A stretch of 46,885 nucleotides of DNA from Candidatus Kapaibacterium sp. (GCA_026996895.1 JALWJX010000077.1:1-46885); one strand, 5' to 3'; shown: positions 32,691-41,893, numbered from the stretch's first letter. Translations and numbers: made by a program. The notes: a model not told the origin generated them from the sequence alone.

Positions 32691-32874
32691 TGAGTTTTGA
32701 TCTTTGTGCTTCTTTTGCTTTGAGCTCTTGAAAGTACGCTTTGTAATATTGAACTACAGAGTCGATAGCCCAGATTATATAAGCGGGGATGCCGATGAAG
32801 ATGGCGATCAGCGAAATAACTACAAAGACATAACGCCCAATCTCAACACAAATATCAAAGCAGTCAGGCGACAT
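32644..32874 (-). CDS. Small single-pass membrane protein
   Basis: 76 residues with one strong hydrophobic segment (about 14-38, YVFVVISLIAIFIGIPAYII) and a charged C-terminus. Could be a holin-like or otherwise accessory phage membrane protein, or a decayed fragment. It overlaps the broken plus-strand coding region at its start and the gp36-like remnant at its end. No family recognised. Confidence 0.45.
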   Translation of the reverse strand: MSPDCFDICVEIGRYVFVVISLIAIFIGIPAYIIWAIDSVVQYYKAYFQELKAKEAQRSKLKNSSTCDAGSSSHKE

Positions 32875-33263
32875 AGCACGAACAGTCGAGTTTATACTGC
32901 GACTTCAGATCGAGACGCAGCAGGCGTGGAAATATTTTTTTGAAGAGAAAATGAGCAGCGATTTCTGGCAGCAGCAGCCGCTGGAAGAAATGGAGCGGGT
33001 GCGGGATTTTTTATCGGCGCTGGGAGCAGCAAGACCGGCGAATCGCCCAGGTGATGGATTATCCGGGCTGGTGGCGGATAGAATCGCGGCGAAGCGATGA
33101 GGAAAGCGATGAGATTATACCGATGGTTCCACCTTCCGAAGAGCTGGCACTGTTTGCAATGCAGTGTGCTGGCGGTGATCTTAGCCTTTTGCAGACTTTG
33201 TACAATCGCACCGACTTTGCCGAGCTGGTGTGGCTTTGGGCTCTTCGAGTCTTTGCGCGGTAG
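32873..33263 (+). pseudogene. Frameshifted coding region of unknown, possibly phage, origin
   Basis: Two frames read as one coherent protein if a base is lost in the T6 run at about 33007-33012. Frame one gives ARTVEFILRLQIETQQAW, then EEKMSSDFWQQQPLEEM, then ERVRDF; frame two continues YRRWEQQDRRIAQVMDYPGW, then SDEESDEIIPMVPP, then SEELALFAMQCAGGD, ending at 33263. A natural start is missing: the position that would encode Met reads ATA, and the first usable ATG is at 32951. A homopolymer sequencing error, a pseudogene, or recoding (+1 or -2) are the options. Confidence 0.45.
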
Positions 33264-33417
33264 TGGCATCGGTCAGAATCCAGATGCCGGCATCTTTGTC
33301 AGGGTTATAGAACAGATAGTAAAGAGCAACAAAGGGCAAAATAAAGGCAAAAGCAATTGCTGCGACAATGTGGATGGCTGCAAAAACATAGAACATCAGA
33401 TCATAGAACCATTCCAT
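33181..33417 (-). CDS. Small membrane protein
   Basis: 78 residues from the ATG at 33417, which has GGAG eight bases upstream; a longer frame back to 33579 is less likely. It has two adjacent hydrophobic stretches (LMFYVFAAIHIVAAIAFAF and ILPFVALYYLFY) and a polar tail. Overlaps the end of the frameshifted plus-strand region. Similar in size and plan to the 76-residue membrane protein 300 bp away, so the two could be related. Function unknown. Confidence 0.45.
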   Translation of the reverse strand: MEWFYDLMFYVFAAIHIVAAIAFAFILPFVALYYLFYNPDKDAGIWILTDATTAQRLEEPKATPARQSRCDCTKSAKG

Positions 33418-33583
33418 TTTTCTGCTCCGGCTATGCGACTGATAGACGAAACGAACGATGGCGCGCACTATTGAGCTGATATTGCGGATCATCACCGAGC
33501 CGGCACGCAAGGAGATGAATAGTAAGTAGTACGATCTCTGCAAGAAGGGATCAAGAGCAGCAATCCTTAAGAGGAACAAAAAG

Positions 33584-33629
33584 TGTCACAAAATCTGCAA
33601 AACTCCGTCGTATTTTTTGCAAAGTGACA
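33584..33629 (-). terminator. Large inverted repeat, probable terminator of the DUF58 gene
   Basis: TGTCAC (33584-33589) pairs with GTGACA (33624-33629), and inside them TGCAAAA (33596-33602) pairs with TTTTGCA (33615-33621). On the minus strand the stem is followed by CTTTTT. It lies about 27 bp beyond the DUF58 stop and also marks the right boundary of the suspected island. Confidence 0.5.
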
Positions 33630-33656
33630 GGGGGAATATTTCCTGCGCTTCTATCC

Positions 33657-34595
33657 CTATCCCGCGATGCGGCGGCGCTTGTGGAGAAAATGACGAAGTG
33701 CTAAGTCGAAGGGTTGGGCGGTGTCGAACAGGACGTAGTCGATGGAACGCTCTCGACATTCCCGCTGGAGAAAACGGATGTGGCGCTCCATTGCTTCCTG
33801 ATAGCTCTTCTGAATGTGCTGTGGATGAGTCGTGATGCGCTCGCCCGTTTCCATATCTTCAAAAATGGCACTCTGAGTGAAACGGAAATCGCGCTCCCGC
33901 GGGTCCAGAATGTGGAACACCAGCAGTTCGTGATTGCGATGGCGGAAATGCTTGAGGGCACCGACAATTTCTTCTGGCTGGTCGAAAAAGTCGCTGATCA
34001 AGACCACCAGGCTGCGCCGTTTGAGTCGTTCCGCAATCTGGTGCAGCGCTGTTGCGGTACTGGTTTGCTCCGAAGGCGTGACCTTTTCTAAGACCGAGAG
34101 GATAGCATAAAGGTACGAGAGTTTCGAGCGCGGTGGGAAGTAGTGTTGCAATGTGGTGTTGTACAGTGCAAACCCGATGGCATCCTGCTGACGAAGCAAG
34201 AGGTATGACAGCGCCGCAGACAGGTACGTGGCATATTCAAATTTGGAAATGTTGCCCGCCGAAGCATATCGCATCGAAGCACTGGAGTCCAGAATCAGCA
34301 GCGCCCGCACATTCGTTTCTTCTTCGTACTGTTTGACGTAAAATCGGTCGGTGCGTCCATACACTTTCCAGTCTACGTGCTTCAGTTCATCTCCCGGCAT
34401 ATACTGTCGATGCTCTGCAAATTCGACGCTGAATCCGTGGTAAGGCGAGCGGTGAAGTCCCGTGAGGAAACCTTCAACGACCAGTCGAGCTTTAAGCTGG
34501 AGCGAGCCAAGTCGGGAGACTACGTCGGGGCGAAGGTATTTACGAACATCGGGCGCAATGCTGGGCATATTCAGCGTTTCCTGTTGGTTGACCAA
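33657..34595 (-). CDS. DUF58 / VWA-like protein
   Basis: 312-residue cytoplasmic protein of the DUF58 family, found beside MoxR ATPases in many bacteria. Motifs: GLHRSPYHGFSVEFAEHRQY, PGDELKHVDWKVYGRTDRF (the family core), LILDSSASM (a von Willebrand MIDAS-like motif), and LVVLISDFFDQ. Such proteins act with MoxR in maturation or envelope stress processes whose details are unsettled. No moxR gene lies next to it in this window. The start may be 34595 or the internal ATG nine codons later (MPSIAPDVRKYL). Divergent from lon with about 105 bp between. Confidence 0.9.
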   Translation of the reverse strand: MVNQQETLNMPSIAPDVRKYLRPDVVSRLGSLQLKARLVVEGFLTGLHRSPYHGFSVEFAEHRQYMPGDELKHVDWKVYGRTDRFYVKQYEEETNVRALLILDSSASMRYASAGNISKFEYATYLSAALSYLLLRQQDAIGFALYNTTLQHYFPPRSKLSYLYAILSVLEKVTPSEQTSTATALHQIAERLKRRSLVVLISDFFDQPEEIVGALKHFRHRNHELLVFHILDPRERDFRFTQSAIFEDMETGERITTHPQHIQKSYQEAMERHIRFLQRECRERSIDYVLFDTAQPFDLALRHFLHKRRRIAG

Positions 34596-34700
34596 TAAGT
34601 CGCAAAAGACGGGAAGGACAGGCTTTTCGTCTTGTTGCCTGACTTTCGAGCAGTATCCGCTGCTGGGAGCATATATGTACCATTGGAGAGGAGGTTGGTG

Positions 34701-37175
34701 ATGGAAAATCGGTCGGAATTAGCGCTCAAAGAGCTGGATGAAAAAGTCCGGGAAGTCGAAGCAATCCCGACGGTGCTTTCTGTGTTGCCACTGCGTAACA
34801 TTGTTGTGGTGCCGTTTGCAATGTATCCGATCCTCATTGGTCGAGCTTCTTCGCTCAAAGCAGTGGCAAAGGCATTGGAGCGAGGGAAGTTTATCCTGCT
34901 GCTGACGCAGAAAGATGCTGAAGAAGAAGAACCGACCGCTGAATCGTTGTATCGAACGGGAACCGTTGGCAAAATTCTGGAAGTTGTTCGCCTGCCGAAC
35001 GATTTGGTCAAAATTCTGGTGGAAGGATTGGTCCAGGCGCAGGCGACCAGGTTATACAAAACCGCTGAAGGGTACTGGGAAGCAGAAGTTCAGCTCAACG
35101 TGCAGGAAGGCATTGATCCTACGGACAAGGAGTTGCAGGCGTTGATTCGGCACGCCCGCGATCTCTTTCACCAGTACGTACAGTATCACCGAGAGGTGCC
35201 GCCGGAAGTTGCAACGGCATTTGATAACATTGATGATCCGGTCAAGAAACTCTACTATGCCGTGGCAAATCTTCAGGTGGAAGCGGAGCAGAAGCAGAAA
35301 ATCTTGGAGCATTTCAACCTGAAAGATCAGTACTTTGAACTCATTGCCCAGTTAACGGCAGAGATCGATGTGCTGAAACTGGAACAGGACATTGATCAGC
35401 GGGTGCAGGAAACGATCCAGAAAGCGCAGCGGCGATATCTTATCCAGGAGCAGATTCGGGCATTGCAGCAGGAACTGGGTGAGGAAGCAGAAGCGAATCC
35501 GGAGCTGGCAAAGCTCAAGGAGGCAATTGAAGCGGCAAAGATGCCGGAAGTGGTGAAAGCCAAGGCGTACGAGGAATTCGAAAAGCTGAAGAAGATTCCG
35601 CCGATGGCGCCAGAGTTTACGGTTGTCCGCAATTACCTGGACTGGCTGGTGTCCCTTCCCTGGGCAGAAGCAACGCCGGATAATCTGGATATCGAGCACG
35701 TGCGGAAAATTCTGGATGAAGATCACTATGGGCTGGAGATGGTCAAAGAACGGATTTTAGAATACATTGCAGTGCTGAATTTAATCCGGGAGGTGCGAGG
35801 GCAAATTCTCTGTTTCGTCGGTCCTCCGGGCGTTGGTAAAACGTCGCTGGCAAAGTCGATTGCGCGAGCGCTGGGGCGCAAATTCGTGCGCATTTCCTTG
35901 GGCGGTGTGCGGGATGAGGCGGAAATCCGGGGGCATCGTCGAACGTACGTAGGAGCGATGCCGGGCAAGATTATTCAAGCGATGAAACGTGCAGGGACGA
36001 TCAATCCAGTGATCTTGCTGGATGAAGTGGATAAGATGGGTATCGATTTTCGCGGCGATCCTGCGGCTGCCTTGCTGGAGGTACTGGATCCGGAGCAAAA
36101 CTATGCGTTCAACGATCATTATCTGGAAGTGGACTACGACCTGTCCAAAGTGCTGTTCATTGCCACTGCCAATGTGAAATTTGACATTCCCCAGCCACTG
36201 CTGGACCGGATGGAGCTCATCGAGTTGACCAGTTATCTGGATTTCGAGAAGCTGGAAATTGCCAAACGACACCTGATCCCCCGACTTTTGAAGGCGCACG
36301 GATTAGAGCGGTACCGGATTCGATTTCACGATGCAGCGATTATGGCGATTATTCAAGAGTACACCAAAGAAGCGGGGGTTCGAAATCTGGAACGGCAACT
36401 GGCATCGATCCTGCGAAAACTGGCAAAGCAAATCGTGTACGAGATTGCCCAGAAGCAGCAGGAATTGCAACTGGAAGCGCAGTCCAACGGGCAACAGCCA
36501 GAAGAAAAAGACTGGCATACGATTGCAGAAGAAGAAGTTCGTCGCCGACGCATTTCGATTCGCAAGCAGGATGTGTACCGCCTGCTGAAAGCACCGCCAT
36601 TTCGCCGCCGACGCGTGCTGCTCAAACCGCAGATCGGCGTTGCAATGGGGCTGGCGTGGACCAGCTTCGGCGGAGACATTTTGCCCGTTGAAGTGATTAT
36701 GATGCCCGGCAAGGAACGGTTGCTGTTGACTGGAAAGCTGGGCGAAGTGATGAAAGAATCGGCGCAAGCGGCGCTGTCGTTTGTGCGAGCGAATGCGAAG
36801 CGATTGGGAGTGCCGGAGCAGTTTGCAGAAAATACGGATATCCATATTCACGTGCCGGAAGGGGCAATTCCCAAGGATGGACCATCGGCGGGCATTACGA
36901 TAGCCGTCGCTCTTATTTCCGCAGCAGCTCAGAAGCCGGTGCGTGGTGATGTCGCAATGACAGGGGAAATTACGCTGCGGGGAGCGATCTTGCCCATTGG
37001 CGGACTGACGGAGAAACTCGTTGCTGCCAAACGGGCGAAGATGTCGACCGTTCTGCTGCCCGCTGATAACGTCCCCGATCTGGAGAAAATTCCGGATCGA
37101 GTGAAAGAAGGGCTGGAAATTGTGCCAGTAAAACATCTGTTTGACGCAATGCCGTACGTATTTCCGAAGACCTGA
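34701..37175 (+). CDS. lon: ATP-dependent protease Lon
   Basis: 824-residue cytoplasmic AAA+ serine protease that degrades misfolded and regulatory proteins. The ATG at 34701 has GAGAGGAGG upstream; an in-frame ATG at 34632 lacks one. Order: LAN substrate-binding domain (about 25-230, from VLPLRNIVVVPFAMYPILIG), coiled coil (240-330), AAA+ module with Walker A GPPGVGKTSLAKS near residue 374 and ILLDEVDKM, then the protease domain with Ser729 in PKDGPSAGITIAV and Lys772 in GGLTEKLVAAKRA; the 43-residue spacing matches known Lon. A Gln/Glu-rich segment of about 40 residues sits between the AAA+ and protease domains. Fully intact. Confidence 0.97.
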   Translation: MENRSELALKELDEKVREVEAIPTVLSVLPLRNIVVVPFAMYPILIGRASSLKAVAKALERGKFILLLTQKDAEEEEPTAESLYRTGTVGKILEVVRLPNDLVKILVEGLVQAQATRLYKTAEGYWEAEVQLNVQEGIDPTDKELQALIRHARDLFHQYVQYHREVPPEVATAFDNIDDPVKKLYYAVANLQVEAEQKQKILEHFNLKDQYFELIAQLTAEIDVLKLEQDIDQRVQETIQKAQRRYLIQEQIRALQQELGEEAEANPELAKLKEAIEAAKMPEVVKAKAYEEFEKLKKIPPMAPEFTVVRNYLDWLVSLPWAEATPDNLDIEHVRKILDEDHYGLEMVKERILEYIAVLNLIREVRGQILCFVGPPGVGKTSLAKSIARALGRKFVRISLGGVRDEAEIRGHRRTYVGAMPGKIIQAMKRAGTINPVILLDEVDKMGIDFRGDPAAALLEVLDPEQNYAFNDHYLEVDYDLSKVLFIATANVKFDIPQPLLDRMELIELTSYLDFEKLEIAKRHLIPRLLKAHGLERYRIRFHDAAIMAIIQEYTKEAGVRNLERQLASILRKLAKQIVYEIAQKQQELQLEAQSNGQQPEEKDWHTIAEEEVRRRRISIRKQDVYRLLKAPPFRRRRVLLKPQIGVAMGLAWTSFGGDILPVEVIMMPGKERLLLTGKLGEVMKESAQAALSFVRANAKRLGVPEQFAENTDIHIHVPEGAIPKDGPSAGITIAVALISAAAQKPVRGDVAMTGEITLRGAILPIGGLTEKLVAAKRAKMSTVLLPADNVPDLEKIPDRVKEGLEIVPVKHLFDAMPYVFPKT

Positions 37176-37194
37176 GCGAGGAAAGAAGTAAAGA

Positions 37195-39177
37195 ATGGCA
37201 GGACCCGATCGGAACACAGGGATAAGCATCGCTGCGCGCTTGGTCGGCGTCTATCTTGCGATCTTTTTAGCCGGGCGAGGTCCCCTTGGTGCGCAGCCGA
37301 CGGATTTTACGCCGCCGTCCGGGACGGAATTCGTTGGCGGCGATGAAATCCTGTGGCAGTGGAACGCAGCGCCGGGATGGACAGTGACGGTATTGTACCG
37401 AACGGATCAGATGAGCGATTGGGATACGATCGCTACCGATGTGGCAACCGCTTCTTTCCAGTGGACTATCCCCTTCTGGAAGCAGGTGGATTCCGTCTTT
37501 GTTCGCTTTGTTGCAACGGCGCTGCAATCCCCCGTTTTGCTTTTTGACTTACCCAATGCACACGCGGCGGAAATTCGCACCGTGCGATTTTCGCCTTCCG
37601 GACGTTATGTGTTGAGTGCAGGTAAAGATGCACGGGCGAAAATCTGGGACGTCAAAACGCAGCAGGTCGTTGCGACCATTCCAGCAGATTTGCAGCAGTT
37701 GTGGCAAAATACCGAGCCAACGGCTTTTCAAGGAGAATTCTGGCATTCCCCCGATACGGTGCTGTTAACAGTTGGCAGGCAGTTGGTGCGATGGTTGCCG
37801 TTTGAGGGGAAATGGGAATTTGTTCCAATGATCGGCGTTGCATTGCCCGATGATGATTTCATTCGGGCCATAGCGATCTGGCAAGATCAACTGGTATTCG
37901 GTACGGATGATGGAGTACTGGTGTGGCTGCGGCTTGTGAACGGGATGATGGTGCAGGCTAAAGTGCTGCAACAGTTTACACCGCCGCGTATCTATGATGT
38001 TGCCTGGGCACCCGATGGGAACAGCATCTTCGCTGTGGGTAGCGATGGGAAACTCCATCAGTATTTCCTGCCGGGTCTTGATCCGCAGGTTTATGCCGGG
38101 GAACACGGCAGGGATGGGGGATCGAAAGTGATCTGGTCGTGTGATGTTTCGCCCAATTACCGATGGGCACTCACCGGTGGTGTGGATCGCCGTTGCCAGC
38201 GATGGTCTGTCGCGCAGCGGCAGGTGGTGGAAACATTACCCCCAGCGCAAAGCCACGTTCGTGTTGTGCGCTGGGCGCCGCATCGCCAGGAATTCTTTGC
38301 TGCTGGATTGGATGGGAAACTGCGGCAATGGTGGCTGGCTGGTGATATTTCACAGCCGGTTCCCTGGCAGCCGATCGATCATCAGGCACCGATTATAACA
38401 GCCGAATACGCACCATCGGGCGATACACTGGCAACAGCCGGCAGGCAGGATTTTACCATTCGCTTCTGGCGCAATGGGACCGTGGCACAACGGGATACGG
38501 TGCTGCGATATTCCTATCGGCTGCCGCTGTGCGTTTCGCTGCCCGTGCTGTACACAGTGCCGGAGCGGAATGAAAGGATTCCGGTGGTATTGCATTGCCC
38601 TCCGGTTGAGTATCGAGAAGGAGATAGCGTCCGGGTGCAGTTGATAACGCCTTCGGCACTGCTGTATCCGTATAGCAGCACTTTTGATTCGGAAATTCGC
38701 TATGGGTATCCGCAGGATACCATTCTGTTTGCTTTTGATCCTTCGCAATTAGTGGCAACAGATACCATCGGATGGCTTCGGGTGCGAGTGCTTCACGGAC
38801 CATCCAGCGGGGATTCGCTGATCGTTCGCAGTGTTTGGGCGCGAGACTATCGAGATCGCTCGAAGAACGGTTTTGTGTTGTTGCAGGATACCTGTCGCTT
38901 GCTGGACTCCGTAGCGTTGGTGTCCGGCACGGTTCGACTGCGTATTACGCCCGTTGATGAAGGCATTCAGTATCGTTTTGCCATTCCCTATGATACTCCA
39001 TACCAGTTGTTGTTGTTTGATAGCCGGGGAGCGCTGGTGCAGCGCGTAGCGATGGGGAATACTGCGACAGTAGATGAAAAAACGGTTTCTTTTCGTCATA
39101 TCCCTCCGGGATGGTACTGGATCGTCCTTCGAACTGCCGATCGGACCATTGTACGACCGGTGCGGTGGATGCCGTAA
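37195..39177 (+). CDS. Secreted WD40-like repeat protein with T9SS-type C-terminus
   Basis: 660 residues. The N-terminus has a hydrophobic export signal (about 12-33, ARLVGVYLAIFLAGRGPLGA). After an Ig-like segment (35-115) come WD40-type repeats (about 120-440): AEIRTVRFSPSGRYVLSAGK with ARAKIWDVKTQ, then IYDVAWAPDGNSIFAVGSDG, then VRVVRWAPHRQEFFAAGLDG, then ITAEYAPSGDTLATAG. The end (590-660) has LLLFDSRGALVQRV followed by FRHIPPGWYWIVLRTADRTI, resembling a T9SS sorting domain, so it is probably exported to the surface. Ligand unknown. It follows lon by 19 nt and may be cotranscribed. Confidence 0.85.
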   Translation: MAGPDRNTGISIAARLVGVYLAIFLAGRGPLGAQPTDFTPPSGTEFVGGDEILWQWNAAPGWTVTVLYRTDQMSDWDTIATDVATASFQWTIPFWKQVDSVFVRFVATALQSPVLLFDLPNAHAAEIRTVRFSPSGRYVLSAGKDARAKIWDVKTQQVVATIPADLQQLWQNTEPTAFQGEFWHSPDTVLLTVGRQLVRWLPFEGKWEFVPMIGVALPDDDFIRAIAIWQDQLVFGTDDGVLVWLRLVNGMMVQAKVLQQFTPPRIYDVAWAPDGNSIFAVGSDGKLHQYFLPGLDPQVYAGEHGRDGGSKVIWSCDVSPNYRWALTGGVDRRCQRWSVAQRQVVETLPPAQSHVRVVRWAPHRQEFFAAGLDGKLRQWWLAGDISQPVPWQPIDHQAPIITAEYAPSGDTLATAGRQDFTIRFWRNGTVAQRDTVLRYSYRLPLCVSLPVLYTVPERNERIPVVLHCPPVEYREGDSVRVQLITPSALLYPYSSTFDSEIRYGYPQDTILFAFDPSQLVATDTIGWLRVRVLHGPSSGDSLIVRSVWARDYRDRSKNGFVLLQDTCRLLDSVALVSGTVRLRITPVDEGIQYRFAIPYDTPYQLLLFDSRGALVQRVAMGNTATVDEKTVSFRHIPPGWYWIVLRTADRTIVRPVRWMP

Positions 39178-39268
39178 GTGGTGTAGAGGTTGCACAGGGG
39201 ATGACTGATATGTTGTCCTGCTCGATTGTGTGAGGAAGGTCAGTGTCACAAAATAGGAGCTTCAACCA

Positions 39269-39577
39269 ATGCCAACGTACGAGTACGTATGCAAAACGTG
39301 CGGGAAAGTTTTTGAATACTTCCAGCCCATCACCGCACAACCGCTCGAGCGGTGTCCAGTGGAAATCTGTGAAATGCCAGCAAAGGGACAGGGAGAAGTA
39401 GAGCGCAAAATCAGCGGAGGTGTTGGGCTCATCTTCAAAGGCGATGGGTTTTACATCACCGACTACGTGCGTAAATCTCAGGATGGCAAAGGGAAGGCGC
39501 AGGAAAAGTCGGAAGAGGGAAGTTCGGGAAGTAGCACTGCTGAGAGTAAAACGAGTGCTACCCCGGCAAAGGATTGA
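39269..39577 (+). CDS. FmdB-family zinc-ribbon protein
   Basis: 102 residues. The N-terminus MPTYEYVCKTCGKVFEYFQP is the FmdB zinc ribbon signature: the first pair CKTC and the second pair CPVEIC. The middle GGVGLIFKGDGFYITDY is also typical. The C-terminal 30 residues are low-complexity Ser, Lys and Glu. Family members are annotated as regulatory proteins, but their function is mostly unproven. Ribosome binding site AGGAG is eight bases upstream. The 185 bp to the next gene contain nothing I recognise. Confidence 0.9.
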   Translation: MPTYEYVCKTCGKVFEYFQPITAQPLERCPVEICEMPAKGQGEVERKISGGVGLIFKGDGFYITDYVRKSQDGKGKAQEKSEEGSSGSSTAESKTSATPAKD

Positions 39578-39762
39578 CAGAGGAGAGAGGATTGCCAGGC
39601 TTGAGGTGTGAAGTATTCCGCTTGTTTGCGGTGATGCCCGGTGTTCTGGAGGTTTACATTATTGTCTGAAGCGCGTGTATTGCCTGACGCAGGGAGAAGT
39701 CGGGGATTCCGTCTGGATGACCCTGAGTCTGGGAGCTGGAGCGTTAAAGCGTAGGCGGAGGA

Positions 39763-41016
39763 TTAGCGGATAAGCTCCAGGACAAAGGTGAGAAGTAATC
39801 CGATCATTCCACCCACGAGCGTTCCGTTGATCCGGATAAACTGGAGGTCTCGTCCGGTGTAGAGTTCGATTCGGCGTACAAATTCCTGATCATCCCACCG
39901 TTCGACAACTGATGCAATGAAGGTGCGAAGCGAAGAGCGGTGCTGTGCGATGAAATCCTGGAGCATTTCGATCAGGGCTTTGTTCATAGCGGTGTTGACC
40001 GGATCCTGCTGCCGGAGGAACTGAATGACGGAATGGAGGAGCGTCTGTACTGCTGCTTCCAGTTTCTCCGGTGATTGCTCCACAAATTGGTACAGGGCTG
40101 CATTGAGCTGCTGGCTGATGTTCTGGATCATTGACTGCGCTTCCGGGTGTTCCAGAAGCTGGGAAAGGAGCGATCGAAGTTTTTCCTGATACACTTCTGA
40201 TTCCTGAAGCTGGGTTGCAAGATCCAGAAGGAATTTTTCGATTTGCTTGCGTAACGGGTGGTGCGGGTCATTGCGAACTTCTGCGATGAATCGCTCCAGC
40301 AGTTCCGTCAAATACTGAGCCACGTTGTTGCGGAAAGGGCGGGGAATGTACCACGGAATGCGCGACAGCAGAAATTCGTAGATCATCTGCCGATTCGCCT
40401 TCAGCCACGTTTCACCGTAGCTCAAAAGTTCGTTCAGCAGCAGCGTGTGCAATTGCTGTTCGACAAGAAAGGAGAGCAGTTTCCCGGTCCATCGACTTAT
40501 GTTCCACGCTGGAAGGAGCGATCGGAAGTGGTGGAGTAACTGCTCCATCCACCGTTCTTTATCCAGATGCTGAAGAAGTCGCTGGACGAAAGTCGTTGCG
40601 TATTGCTGAATTGCTGGCTGTGCCTGTTCCAGCAGGTTTGCGATGGTGTTCAGCAGGTTGAGTTGCCGGAGACGTTGTCGGAGGAGGGCTGGTTCGAGGA
40701 AGTTGTTTTCGAGAAAGATGCCCAGACTTTCCGCCAGTTGCTGCTTCTTTGCCGGTAGAATTGCCGTGTGAGGAATGGGCAGTCCCAGCGGGTGGCGGAA
40801 CAAAGCAGTAACGGCAAACCAATCTGCCAGTGCACCAACGGTTGCTGCTTCGGCAAAGCCGCGAAGAAAGCGCATCCAGGGATAGAGTGGTTCCAGCAAT
40901 GTAGCGAAGACTGCCAGGCTAAAGACGGCAAGAAGAAGCAGGGTTGCAACCGTCCAGATTCGTCGATATTGCTTCCAGAGTTGCTGCTCTTCGGCTGTGA
41001 GCGGACGTTCTGCCAT
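39763..41016 (-). CDS. DUF445 membrane protein
   Basis: 417 residues from the ATG at 41016; the frame extends further upstream but without a better start. Two transmembrane regions: near the N-terminus (about 20-45, TVATLLLLAVFSLAVFATLL) and at the C-terminus (LVGGMIGLLLTFVLELI). Between them lies the DUF445 core, starting GFAEAATVGALADWFAVTALF followed by RHPLGLPIPHTAILPAKK. Long helical middle. The family is widespread but functionally uncharacterised. It lies 52 nt downstream of the Yip1-family gene in a minus-strand run headed by icmF. Confidence 0.88.
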   Translation of the reverse strand: MAERPLTAEEQQLWKQYRRIWTVATLLLLAVFSLAVFATLLEPLYPWMRFLRGFAEAATVGALADWFAVTALFRHPLGLPIPHTAILPAKKQQLAESLGIFLENNFLEPALLRQRLRQLNLLNTIANLLEQAQPAIQQYATTFVQRLLQHLDKERWMEQLLHHFRSLLPAWNISRWTGKLLSFLVEQQLHTLLLNELLSYGETWLKANRQMIYEFLLSRIPWYIPRPFRNNVAQYLTELLERFIAEVRNDPHHPLRKQIEKFLLDLATQLQESEVYQEKLRSLLSQLLEHPEAQSMIQNISQQLNAALYQFVEQSPEKLEAAVQTLLHSVIQFLRQQDPVNTAMNKALIEMLQDFIAQHRSSLRTFIASVVERWDDQEFVRRIELYTGRDLQFIRINGTLVGGMIGLLLTFVLELIR

Positions 41017-41068
41017 TGGCGTTCCAATCGTGTTGCATTCCTCCGATAATTGCTGCCGGAAGTAGCGT

Positions 41069-41869
41069 TTACGACAGCATTTGCCTGAACATTTGCACCA
41101 GGAGTGCCGGGATGGCAATGACCAGCAGCTTGAGTGCATACACAATAGTGCCGTAGACGATTCCCCGTCCTCTGGAATACCCCAGAAGACCGGAAGTTGC
41201 CACGCCGGCAGCGATGTACGACCAGATGCTGAACAATTCCACCTGATTCAGCAGGCTGAACGTTAAGGGGGAAAGCTGGGTGATATCAGAAGTAAACAGA
41301 AGCAGCGATGTCCCATAGCGGAGCGATCCAGCAAAGTACATCGTAATAGCATTCAGAATGCCGCCGATGAAGATGATGCTCTGGGCAAAGCCTACGAAAT
41401 TTGCAATGAGCAGGAATGGCGGCATCTCAGCCGTTGTCAGGCGATAGAGAATCCAGAAGACCACCGCAGGTAAAAAGATACCCAGCACGCCTGAGACAAC
41501 TCCTTGAAAGGTAGCGCTGGTGAGCGAAAAAGTGGAAAGTCGTTCCCAGGTTTGGTCGATCATTTCCTCCACCTGGTCTTCCGGTAAATAATTTGTGACT
41601 GCTTCAATCGAACGCTTTGCCTGCTGAAAAACTTCGTTTAAAATGTCCGGATTGGAGGTCATCACATAAGAGGTCAGAATGGACAGGAGCACATTTAACA
41701 GGATTCCCACCATAATTGGGTAGACGCGAGGCTGAAAGTAGGAATGTCCTAACTGATAAGGAGCAATGAGAATGGTGAAAAAGCCCTGATGCCACGGCAT
41801 ATCGGAAGGAGGTGGCGTGAAAGAAACGTCTGATGCGCCGCTCGATTCGTGTAAAGGCTGGTCTTCCAT
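41069..41869 (-). CDS. Yip1-domain family membrane protein
   Basis: 266 residues. A soluble N-terminal 45 residues precede five hydrophobic segments, for example VYPIMVGILLNVLLSILTSY, VVSGVLGIFLPAVVFWILYRL and FVGFAQSIIFIGGILNAI. The layout and the amphipathic PPFLLIANFVGFAQ stretch fit the Yip1 family (PF04893), seen in bacteria as integral membrane proteins of unknown role. It begins 24 nt after the icmF stop, so it is in the same transcript. Confidence 0.78.
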   Translation of the reverse strand: MEDQPLHESSGASDVSFTPPPSDMPWHQGFFTILIAPYQLGHSYFQPRVYPIMVGILLNVLLSILTSYVMTSNPDILNEVFQQAKRSIEAVTNYLPEDQVEEMIDQTWERLSTFSLTSATFQGVVSGVLGIFLPAVVFWILYRLTTAEMPPFLLIANFVGFAQSIIFIGGILNAITMYFAGSLRYGTSLLLFTSDITQLSPLTFSLLNQVELFSIWSYIAAGVATSGLLGYSRGRGIVYGTIVYALKLLVIAIPALLVQMFRQMLS

Positions 41870-41893
41870 TGCGCTATCCTGCGTTGTTTTCGA

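Larger units (their letters stand above)
29560..33655. mobile_element. Putative decayed Mu-like prophage or mobile island
   Basis: The segment combines several signs of foreign, decaying DNA: clustered palindromes, a direct copy of one palindromic unit at each side of the first gene block, a 5'-truncated gene resembling the C-terminus of Mu-like head-morphogenesis proteins, a Mu gp37-like gene overlapped by what may be the end of gp36, a coding region with a frameshift, tiny overlapping genes on both strands, and locally higher GC at 29.6-30.6 kb. No integrase, transposase or clean attachment repeats are visible, so the boundaries are approximate and the interpretation is inference. Confidence 0.35.

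Noticed and set aside
33000-33020. Programmed -1 frameshift at T TTT TTA
   Set aside because: The heptamer is in frame, but the -1 frame stops after about 13 codons; only +1 or -2 gives a long product, so a classical -1 signal does not explain it.
33584-33629. Attachment site or transposon end
   Set aside because: The inverted repeat has no matching copy at the left side of the island and its T-tract on the minus strand is better explained as a terminator.
36303-37229. 308-residue open frame antisense to lon
   Set aside because: Lon's protease domain is intact on the other strand; the antisense translation is His/Arg/Phe-rich with no pattern.
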